Source: Coprenecus sp902388455
Lineage (GTDB): Bacteria; Bacteroidota; Bacteroidia; Bacteroidales; UBA932
Assembly: GCA_963931615.1 (NCBI GenBank)
Contig: OZ007032.1
Span: 186,001 to 250,000 of the forward strand
Length of the DNA: 64,000 nucleotides
Direction of reading: 5' to 3'
Shown here in pieces: positions 57,178 through 64,000 of this stretch. Below the pieces are notes generated by a model. That model was not told where the DNA came from. It saw only the letters and a program-made list of their open reading frames with translations, and made no database searches. How positions within the stretch are numbered: the stretch's first letter is position 1; every line of letters starts with the position of its first letter. A program made the translations under genes and the position numbers.

Positions 57178-59496
57178 ATGGTAGAGAACTTAGTAATTGT
57201 AGAGTCGCCGGCAAAGGCGAAGACCATTGAGAAGATATTGGGAAAGGACTATACAGTACGTTCGAGCTATGGGCACATCCGCGATCTTGCCAAGAAAAAT
57301 CTAGGAATAGACATTGAGCACGGCTTCGTTCCGCAGTATGAGATTTCCCCTGACAAGAAGAAAGTGGTGTCAGAACTCAAAGCCGCCTCAGATAAAGCGG
57401 CCACAGTGTGGCTGGCATCCGATGAAGACCGTGAGGGAGAAGCTATTGCATGGCATTTGAGGGAGACTCTGGGCCTGGAGCCGGGCAAGACCCGCCGAAT
57501 AGTCTTTCATGAGATTACCAGGGATGCCATACTCAATGCTATCCAGACCCCGCGGGATGTGGATATGAATCTGGTAATGGCCCAGCAGGCCAGGAGAGTT
57601 CTGGACCGTATCGTCGGATTCGAGCTTTCGCCGATTCTATGGAAGAAAATAAAACCTTCGCTCTCCGCCGGCCGGGTGCAGTCGGTGGCCCTCCGCCTGG
57701 TAGTGGAGCGGGAAAGAGAGATTGCGGAGTTTCAATCCAGGCCTTATTTCCGGGTGGAAGGCGTGTTTATCCCTGAAAAAGGAAAGAAGACCAGGGTCCT
57801 CGGAGTTCTGAACCGCCGTTTCGATACCCGTGAGGAGGCAGAGGCATTCCTGGAAAAATGCAGGAACTGCCGGTTCACCGTCACCTCGGTGGAGAAGAAG
57901 GAAGTCTCCAGATGTCCGGCACCTCCCTTTACTACGTCTTCTCTGCAGCAGGAGGCCGCCCGCAAGTGCGGATTCTCCGTCAGTCAGACGATGTCCATCG
58001 CCCAGCATCTGTATGAATCGGGCTTCATCACATATATGCGTACCGACTCCACGACCCTGTCAAAACTGGCAATAGGGGCAGCGAAAGGGTGGATTACGGA
58101 GAATTTCGGAGCCGGCTACCATAAGGCCCGTCAGTACAAGACGGGTGTAAAAGGGGCACAGGAGGCCCATGAGGCCATCCGCCCTACATATATGGAGAAT
58201 ACGGATATCCCCGGTACCGCCGCCGAGAAGAAACTGTACAACCTGATCTGGAAACGGACAGTGGCATCCCAGATGGCGGATGCCCGTCTGGAGAAGACTG
58301 ACATCACCATAACGGGCGACGGAATGCAGGAACATTTCGACGTGACCGGCTCAACGGTCCTTTTCGACGGTTTCCTGAAAGTCTATATAGAGTCAACCGA
58401 TGATGATGCCCCTGCGGGAGAGGAGGAAAAGATACTCCCTCCCATGGCGGAGGGTGATGTGATGATCCGCGGGACTGTCACTGCGTCAGAAAAATATACG
58501 GCACATCCTCCCCGCTATTCCGAGGCGTCCCTGGTCAAGAAGATGGAGGAACTGGGTATAGGCCGTCCTTCAACCTATGCTCCGACCATTTCCACTCTCC
58601 ATCAGAGAGGATATATTATCCGTCAGGACCGCAAGGGAGAAGAGAGAACGGTGGCTGTGCTGACTCTCAAGGAGGACGATATCACCGTTACTTCCAAAAA
58701 AGAGACAGCCGGCTCGGAGAAGGGCCGTCTCTGTCCGGAGGACATCGGGGTTATGGTGACTGATTTCCTGGAGCAGACGTTTCCGGCCATTATGGATTAC
58801 GGTTTTACGGCCAAGGTGGAGACGGCGTTCGACCGGATAGCTGCCGGCAAACTCTTGTGGAATAAGACTGTGGCTGATTTTTACGGACCTTTTCATAGCC
58901 GTGTGGAGGAGACCATGAAGGAGAGTGCTCCGGCCAAGTCCAGAAAGGTACTGGGGACCGATCCAGCCACCGGCAAGACTGTGATAGCCCGTATGGGACG
59001 TTATGGCTCGGTGGTGCAGATAGGAGAGGACGATGATCCTGACAAGCGTATTACGGGCCTGGAGAAAGGGCAGCTCATTGAGTCCGTGACCCTCGGGGAT
59101 GCTCTGAAGCTTTTCGTGCTGCCCAGAACGTTGGGAGAATTCCGCGGTCAGACAGTTACCTGCTCCAAGGGCAAGTACGGCCCGTATGTCCGGACAGGTT
59201 CCACGTATGTCTCCCTGAAGCGCGGACAGGATCCGTACACTATCACCCTGGACTCTGCTGTCAAACTCATAGAGGAGCACGAGGCGCAGCAGAAGAACAA
59301 GGACATCAAATCCTTCCCGGAGGCAGACATTGCTGTGCTCAACGGCCGCTTCGGTCCTTATATCAAGCATGCCGGAGCCAATTATAAAATACCGCGAGGT
59401 ACTGATCCGGCTTCCCTTACGGAAGAGCAGTGCCGTGAAATAATAGCTTCTGCAGGAGAGAAAAAGCCTTCCCGGCGTACCGTTCCCAAAAAGTAA
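57178..59496 (+). CDS. topA: DNA topoisomerase I
   Basis: The 772-residue type IA topoisomerase relaxes negative supercoils. The Toprim domain has VIVESPAKAKTIEKILG (residues ~5-21) and the metal site WLASDEDREGEAIAWH. The catalytic tyrosine is Tyr286 in ESGFITYMRTDST. The C-terminus ends in repeated small domains (GRFGPYIKHAGANYKIPRG) instead of the zinc fingers of E. coli, as is usual in Bacteroidota. An Lrp-family gene follows after nine bases. Confidence 0.97.
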   Translation: MVENLVIVESPAKAKTIEKILGKDYTVRSSYGHIRDLAKKNLGIDIEHGFVPQYEISPDKKKVVSELKAASDKAATVWLASDEDREGEAIAWHLRETLGLEPGKTRRIVFHEITRDAILNAIQTPRDVDMNLVMAQQARRVLDRIVGFELSPILWKKIKPSLSAGRVQSVALRLVVEREREIAEFQSRPYFRVEGVFIPEKGKKTRVLGVLNRRFDTREEAEAFLEKCRNCRFTVTSVEKKEVSRCPAPPFTTSSLQQEAARKCGFSVSQTMSIAQHLYESGFITYMRTDSTTLSKLAIGAAKGWITENFGAGYHKARQYKTGVKGAQEAHEAIRPTYMENTDIPGTAAEKKLYNLIWKRTVASQMADARLEKTDITITGDGMQEHFDVTGSTVLFDGFLKVYIESTDDDAPAGEEEKILPPMAEGDVMIRGTVTASEKYTAHPPRYSEASLVKKMEELGIGRPSTYAPTISTLHQRGYIIRQDRKGEERTVAVLTLKEDDITVTSKKETAGSEKGRLCPEDIGVMVTDFLEQTFPAIMDYGFTAKVETAFDRIAAGKLLWNKTVADFYGPFHSRVEETMKESAPAKSRKVLGTDPATGKTVIARMGRYGSVVQIGEDDDPDKRITGLEKGQLIESVTLGDALKLFVLPRTLGEFRGQTVTCSKGKYGPYVRTGSTYVSLKRGQDPYTITLDSAVKLIEEHEAQQKNKDIKSFPEADIAVLNGRFGPYIKHAGANYKIPRGTDPASLTEEQCREIIASAGEKKPSRRTVPKK

Positions 59497-59505
59497 CCGA
59501 AAGTT

Positions 59506-59991
59506 ATGAATATGCAATACCAACTCGACAGGATAGATCAGCGGATTCTGTCCTTCTTAGTAAAAAATGCCAGGATGCCATTCCTTGAGATAGCCCGCGA
59601 ATGCGGAGTATCCGGAGCGGCCATACATCAGAGGGTCAAGAAGATGGAGGGAATGGGCATCATCACTGGCTCCCGCCTTCTCGTAAAGCCCCAGGCTCTG
59701 GGACTCAACGTCTGTGCCTTTGTGGGTGTCTCCCTTTCCGAGACCAGCAAGTACAATGAGGTGATACAGAACCTCAAGAAGATTCCTGAAGTGGTTGAGT
59801 GTCACTTCGTGACGGGCAAGCATGCCCTGCTGGTCAAAATTTATTGCACGGATCACGACCATCTTATGCGTATTCTCGTGCATACGATCCAGAATATTCC
59901 CTACATCTCGAGTACGGATACCATGATATCCCTCGACCAGGCTATAGAGCGTCAGGTATGGGTGGATGACGTACCGGTCAGGGAGTCTTGA
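59506..59991 (+). CDS. Lrp/AsnC-family transcriptional regulator
   Basis: The 161-residue protein has an N-terminal helix-turn-helix (LDRIDQRILSFLVKNARMPFLEIARECGVSGAAIHQRVKKME) and a C-terminal RAM/AsnC ligand-binding domain (VECHFVTGKHALLVKIYC). Such proteins form octamers that bind amino acids. It is read in the same direction as topA nine bases upstream and overlaps the convergent hydrolase gene by 14 bases. The effector and targets are unknown. Confidence 0.93.
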   Translation: MNMQYQLDRIDQRILSFLVKNARMPFLEIARECGVSGAAIHQRVKKMEGMGIITGSRLLVKPQALGLNVCAFVGVSLSETSKYNEVIQNLKKIPEVVECHFVTGKHALLVKIYCTDHDHLMRILVHTIQNIPYISSTDTMISLDQAIERQVWVDDVPVRES

Positions 59992-61684
59992 TCCACGGCC
60001 CGAAATTCTCGTTGTAATTGAAGTCTATCTCGAAATCCACAGGCCCGGAGGAGTCCTCTGTGTAGTTGTGGAAAAATACGGGGTAGGTATGCCCGTCTGA
60101 CCTGAGCCAGAACTCATTGCCCCGGTGATGGTCCAGTCTGTGAGTCCATCCCAGGGGGCCTATGGTAAGGTACAGTTTCCCGTTTTTAAGAGTCACCTCG
60201 GCATCCCCGAAGGGGGCCGGCTTGGTATAGTGCCCTATGAGCCTGGCAGGATCAGGGTCTGCGCTGCTGCGTCTGATGGTGCAGGGTACGGCACGGCGTC
60301 CGGGTTTTTTCTTATCCGCAAACCATTGTTCCAGCCCTTCCGAGCTCCAGTCTCTGAGTGTGTCGCCTGGAAGATATAGGTCTATGATCCGGCGCATCAG
60401 ACCCAGGCGGGCGTATTCGGAAACCTCTGAATTACAAAGGACTGCAATGCCAAGGTCCAGCTCAGGAACGAAGCCGCAGACACCTGTGAACCCCCAGGTC
60501 GTTCCGGTATGGTATATTACTTTGTATCTCTCATTCTGCTCTACATACCAGCAGTAGGCGTAGTCCCGTCTCATGGTGCTGTCCTGCCGTACTTTGATTA
60601 CTCCGGTGTGGAGGAAGTCCATCTGCCGGCGGGATATTACCTGTACGGTGTCCTGATAGGGATAGAAGCGGAACTCTCCGGACAGTCCGGAACTCATGTC
60701 GGGAAAATACTCCGAGAATGCCGTCGAATCCATGGGAAAGGAACTGATCAGTCCGTTTTCCGCCGGCTCTACCGTGCGTATGACCGCTCCGTTGTTCAGA
60801 TGGAACCGTACCCATCGGGCCATATCCGCGGCGGTGGAGCTGATGCTGCCTGCCGGTCCTATGACGTCCACCCAGTGCAGGGCCCTCTCCTCTCCGTAGA
60901 GCGGGGTGACGTAGATGGAGCCGCGGCCTCCGTTACGGCCTCTGGAGTATCCGAAATAGTGGGCGACCGAGGCCTTCCTTCCTGCCTGCAGGTACCCTTC
61001 GCTGCCGGGGACTGAAGAGCTCATCCCCAGAGGAATGAATATCCGTTCCCGGATATTGTCCTCCCAGCTGCAGCCTGTGACGGTCTCGATTATGCGGGCG
61101 GCGATGATGAAGGTGATGTTGTTGTAGGCGAATTTTTCCCGAAAAGGATATACCGGCTCGATGTACCTGAACATCCGGTAGATGTCATCGCGGTCGTAGC
61201 CCAGGTTGGGGATGTATGTGCCGGCCTGGGCCACCAGTCCGGTGGAGTGGGTAAGCAGGTCGCGTACCTGCATGACAGCCTCCACGCTGTCGTCATACCA
61301 TTCGAAGTCAGGGAGAATGTGCTTGACTGTGTCGTCCCAGCGCAGCAGTCCCTCGTCCACCAGTGAGGCTATGACAGCGGCTGTGAAAGCCTTGGTCATG
61401 GAACCTATGTGGAAGAGAGTAGAGTCCGTCACGGCCGTCCACTCTCCGTCTCCGTCAGTGGTTTTCCCTTTCTCGCGTACGCCGAACCCGCCGGAGAATA
61501 CCAGGGAGTCTCCGTGAACGACGGCCAGGGAAAGGCCCGGTATCTTCCACTGAGTCCGGACCTGTTCGGCGTAGGCGGATATTTCGGACGGTATGTCCCG
61601 TCCTGTCTGTGCCCGGCTTGCAAGGGGGAGCAGGGAGAACAGCAGAAGGGAAAGTAGGATGTGGGGGACGGCTCTGGTTTTCAT
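59978..61684 (-). CDS. Serine beta-lactamase-like hydrolase with C-terminal extension
   Basis: The 568-residue protein has a signal peptide (about residues 1-25) and a class C beta-lactamase/DD-peptidase domain. The nucleophile motif is SMTK (Ser95, Lys98) in LFHIGSMTKAFTA and the YxN motif is in FAYNNITF; a His-x-Gly-like HTGTTWG replaces KTG. The last ~120 residues are beta-rich, like the DUF3471 domains often found after such enzymes. Many of these are peptidases or esterases rather than antibiotic-resistance enzymes. It lies 16 bp after radA on the same strand. Confidence 0.87.
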   Translation of the reverse strand: MKTRAVPHILLSLLLFSLLPLASRAQTGRDIPSEISAYAEQVRTQWKIPGLSLAVVHGDSLVFSGGFGVREKGKTTDGDGEWTAVTDSTLFHIGSMTKAFTAAVIASLVDEGLLRWDDTVKHILPDFEWYDDSVEAVMQVRDLLTHSTGLVAQAGTYIPNLGYDRDDIYRMFRYIEPVYPFREKFAYNNITFIIAARIIETVTGCSWEDNIRERIFIPLGMSSSVPGSEGYLQAGRKASVAHYFGYSRGRNGGRGSIYVTPLYGEERALHWVDVIGPAGSISSTAADMARWVRFHLNNGAVIRTVEPAENGLISSFPMDSTAFSEYFPDMSSGLSGEFRFYPYQDTVQVISRRQMDFLHTGVIKVRQDSTMRRDYAYCWYVEQNERYKVIYHTGTTWGFTGVCGFVPELDLGIAVLCNSEVSEYARLGLMRRIIDLYLPGDTLRDWSSEGLEQWFADKKKPGRRAVPCTIRRSSADPDPARLIGHYTKPAPFGDAEVTLKNGKLYLTIGPLGWTHRLDHHRGNEFWLRSDGHTYPVFFHNYTEDSSGPVDFEIDFNYNENFGPWIKTP

Positions 61685-61700
61685 AGCTGAAGACAGATGG

Positions 61701-63110
61701 TTATTGTCCGTTCTTGAACAGGCTGCGGCACAGGGCTCCGATGTCGGGTACCTCCACGATGCGGATGGAGGAGGAGGGGATACTGCGCCGCAGGTCGTCG
61801 GACAGATTGTAGGATGAGATGTATATTTCCTTGTATCCCAGGCGGGCAGCCTCGGATATGCGGGCCTCGATGCGGCCTACCGGGCGGATTTCTCCGCTCA
61901 GGCCCACTTCGGCTGCGAAGCATGTGCCTGGACTGACCGGCAGGTCGAAGTTGGAGGACAGGATGGATACTACCACGGCCAGGTCGCAGGCGGTGTCGCT
62001 GACCCTCATGCCTCCGGCCACGTTCAGGAAGACGTCCTTGGCCGAGAGTTTGAAGCCGGCTCTCTTCTCCAGAACTGCCAGCAGCATGTTGAGCCTGCGT
62101 ACGTCATATCCTGTAGCGGACCGCTGCGGCATCCCGTATGCGGCGGTGGAGACCAGGGCCTGGATCTCTATGAGAAATGGCCTGGAACCGTCCACCATGC
62201 TGCCTACGGCTACTCCGCTGAGGGCTTCCTGATGCATGGGTGTCAGGATTTCCGAGGGATTCTCCACTTCCCTCAGACCTGTGCCTGTCATTTCGAAGAT
62301 GGCTATCTCGGCGGTGGAACCGAATCGGTTCTTGATACTGCGCAGGATGCGGTGCGAGTGGCGGGTGTCGCCCTCGAACTGCAGGACTACGTCCACTATA
62401 TGCTCTAGGACTTTGGGACCGGCTATCGCTCCGTCCTTGGTTATGTGGCCTATGAGGATGACAGGTATCCCGCTCTCCTTGGCCAGGCGGAGCAGGGCGG
62501 CGGCGCACTCGCGGACCTGTGTGACGGAGGAGGCAGCCGAATCTATATTTTCCGAGTAGATAGTCTGTATAGAGTCCACAACCAGCAGGTCGGGGCTGAG
62601 CTCACGGGCGTAGCGGATGATATTGTCCACCTGGGTCTCTCCTAGGATGGTGCAGCCTTCCTCAGTGTCGCCCTCCTCCTGTCTGAGGAGCCGGAGGGCT
62701 CTGAGCTTGATCTGCCGCGGGGATTCTTCTCCTGATACGTAGAGGGTGTGCAGGCCTTTGCTACGGAGGGGAACCTGCAGGGCAAGGGTCGATTTGCCTA
62801 TGCCCGGCTCTCCGCCCAGGAGAATCATGGAACCAGGGACAATTCCTCCGCCCAGGATGCGCTCGACCTCAGGGTTGCCTATCAGGATCCGTTTGTCCTT
62901 GTCTACGGAGATGTCCTTCAAAGGCACGGGCTTGGAGTCAGAAAGCCCCACCAGAGCCCGTGAGGGGACTGCTGATGAGGGCTTGGAGTTCCGTGAAAGA
63001 CCCTCTTTCATGGTGTTCCACTCTCCGCAGGCAGGACAGCGGCCCATCCATTTGGACGTCTCGTTTCCGCAGGAGGTGCAGTACCAGACGGTCTTGGTTT
63101 TGGAAGACAT
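61701..63110 (-). CDS. radA: DNA repair protein RadA
   Basis: The 469-residue protein has an N-terminal C4 zinc finger (cysteines 11, 14, 25 and 28), a RecA-like ATPase with Walker A GGEPGIGKST, the RadA-specific KNRFGS motif, and a C-terminal Lon-like domain (PVSPGTCFAAEVGLSGEIRPVGRIEARISEA). RadA drives branch migration of recombination intermediates. It lies six bases after the truncated gene and 16 bp before the beta-lactamase-like gene. Confidence 0.96.
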   Translation of the reverse strand: MSSKTKTVWYCTSCGNETSKWMGRCPACGEWNTMKEGLSRNSKPSSAVPSRALVGLSDSKPVPLKDISVDKDKRILIGNPEVERILGGGIVPGSMILLGGEPGIGKSTLALQVPLRSKGLHTLYVSGEESPRQIKLRALRLLRQEEGDTEEGCTILGETQVDNIIRYARELSPDLLVVDSIQTIYSENIDSAASSVTQVRECAAALLRLAKESGIPVILIGHITKDGAIAGPKVLEHIVDVVLQFEGDTRHSHRILRSIKNRFGSTAEIAIFEMTGTGLREVENPSEILTPMHQEALSGVAVGSMVDGSRPFLIEIQALVSTAAYGMPQRSATGYDVRRLNMLLAVLEKRAGFKLSAKDVFLNVAGGMRVSDTACDLAVVVSILSSNFDLPVSPGTCFAAEVGLSGEIRPVGRIEARISEAARLGYKEIYISSYNLSDDLRRSIPSSSIRIVEVPDIGALCRSLFKNGQ

Positions 63111-63116
63111 GGTTGA

Positions 63117-64000
63117 TTATCCTGCGTATGGAATCAGGCCGATAGTTGCAGAGTACTTTGCCTGACCGTCTGTCAGAGCCTCTATCAAGCTGATGATGAG
63201 ATCTTTGACGGCCGGCAGGTTCTCAGAGGTGATGAGGGTCTGCAGATCGTACATGTAGAGGAATTCGATGACATCATCATATTCCAGATCTGAGATCAGG
63301 CTCTTGATGATAGCTACGGGTTCGGCGAGCATTGCCAGATAGGGGTCTGCGAGGCTTTGGTCGGCTGTCAGGCTGAGACCGCCGTCGCTTACGGAGTAAC
63401 TGAGGGGTATGGATACATTCTGGGGATTCTCAATCAGGGTGCTGAGACCGAACATCTCGAGCATTCCGCTGAGTTCGGGCAACTGGTCAATCTGTGCGAA
63501 CAGCTGTTCCAACAGGGACTTACGCAGGTAGATGCCGAAAATACCTTCGTCAGAGTTTACATAATAGCAGAGAATGTTCTGAAGTTCAGGGGCATCCTGA
63601 ATATCCATTCCGTTTATGTATCCGTCCGCGGTAAACTCGATGTACGACTGAGCAAGGCTGGAATCGTCGGCGATGGACTGGGCGATAAGTCCATTGATCA
63701 TTTCTACCACGGTAGCCATAGGCAGTGTGAAATCAGGAATTATGGGACTCAGGTCGATAATCTCCAGATCCGGATGCGAGAATGTGATGGCTGCGCTTCC
63801 GAGTGTCCAGCGGCCGACGACTCCTTCTGCAGTAATCTCTTCGGAAATGTTGATGGAGGCGATTGTTCCGTCGGCGGTTATTCCTTCTACATTGACGGTA
63901 CGGTCACCTGCACTGACACTTCCTGAGAAGGAAGCCCCGGCTGCGGCCTTGGTGGCGGAGCCGGAGATGGTGGCGGGCACCTTGACTTCTGACTGGCCGT
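63117..64000 (-). CDS. Putative lipocalin-like exported protein (5' truncated)
   Basis: The frame stays open to the window edge, giving about 293 residues of the C-terminal part. The visible N-terminal portion is beta-rich with alternating hydrophobic residues (KVPATISGSATKAAAGASFS, VNVEGITADGTIASINIS), like Bacteroidota lipocalin-type domains such as DUF4925. The rest is helical and acidic. A signal peptide would lie outside the window. Family assignment is tentative and the role unknown. It stands six bases upstream of radA. Confidence 0.7.
   Translation of the reverse strand, partial: GQSEVKVPATISGSATKAAAGASFSGSVSAGDRTVNVEGITADGTIASINISEEITAEGVVGRWTLGSAAITFSHPDLEIIDLSPIIPDFTLPMATVVEMINGLIAQSIADDSSLAQSYIEFTADGYINGMDIQDAPELQNILCYYVNSDEGIFGIYLRKSLLEQLFAQIDQLPELSGMLEMFGLSTLIENPQNVSIPLSYSVSDGGLSLTADQSLADPYLAMLAEPVAIIKSLISDLEYDDVIEFLYMYDLQTLITSENLPAVKDLIISLIEALTDGQAKYSATIGLIPYAG

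Noticed and set aside
59978..61684. Antibiotic-resistance beta-lactamase
   Set aside because: It has the SMTK and YxN motifs but a long C-terminal extension, and it resembles the broad serine hydrolase group; resistance cannot be claimed.

Overview
The window is 64 kb of GC-rich chromosomal DNA from a member of the Bacteroidota, most likely Bacteroidales. Three things point there. At least eighteen intergenic regions carry the Bacteroidota -7 promoter box TAnnTTTG, sometimes with TTTG about 20 bp upstream. Start codons lack obvious Shine-Dalgarno sequences. The gene content includes lipoproteins with short lipoboxes, a DUF4492 protein before cydAB, a fused aspartokinase/homoserine dehydrogenase next to metX, and a GH16/GH20 glycosidase. 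A GC-rich gut Rikenellaceae (Alistipes-like) fits best, but that is an inference. I see no rRNA, tRNA, CRISPR array, prophage or plasmid genes.

Layout. 1-3.9 kb: the end of atpG, a DJ-1/PfpI gene with a small membrane protein, an AraC regulator, miaA and a prolyl-tRNA editing protein. 3.9-7.3 kb: glutaminase, then oxyR divergent from a peroxiredoxin-thioredoxin pair, with an OxyR-like operator between them. 7.3-14.0 kb: a porin, two tandem paralogous lipoproteins, an ATP-grasp enzyme, a REP-associated tyrosine transposase (RAYT) gene between two copies of a ~165-bp inverted-terminus repeat (a third copy lies at 7.3 kb), and pgeF. 14.0-20.1 kb: a methionine/threonine operon (metX, thrA, metY, asd) behind a leader that can encode a Met-rich peptide. 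20.2-22.9 kb: a TlpA-like lipoprotein, a 105-bp tandem repeat array, and a small winged-helix regulator with its membrane partner. 23.0-28.3 kb: a GH16-GH20 fusion, a BPL_N-domain lipoprotein and an exported C1 peptidase. 28.3-34.2 kb: DUF4492-cydA-cydB followed by a two-receiver PEP-synthase-like protein. 34.3-41.0 kb: a lipoprotein, an ABCG-type transporter and gcvP. 41.1-48.4 kb: purH-mreB-mreC-mreD-mrdA-rodA on the minus strand. 48.4-57.1 kb: ispD, convergent with a six-gene minus-strand run (pbp1A, ddl, prmC, an orphan substrate-binding protein, a sensor/SpoIIE/HATPase protein and a STAS protein). 57.1-64 kb: topA, an Lrp regulator, a serine beta-lactamase-like hydrolase, radA and a truncated gene.

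How the parts fit. Two large blocks serve envelope growth: mreBCD/PBP2/RodA for elongation, and PBP1A/Ddl for peptidoglycan synthesis. The second block ends in what looks like a complete partner-switching signalling module with a periplasmic ligand-binding protein but no visible sigma factor. The metX-thrA-metY-asd operon covers aspartyl phosphate to homocysteine. OxyR, peroxiredoxin, thioredoxin and cytochrome bd form an oxygen-defence theme typical of gut anaerobes.

Most promising for follow-up: the RAYT and its repeats, the Met-rich leader, the substrate-binding-protein/SpoIIE/STAS module, the 105-bp array and the GH16-GH20 fusion.
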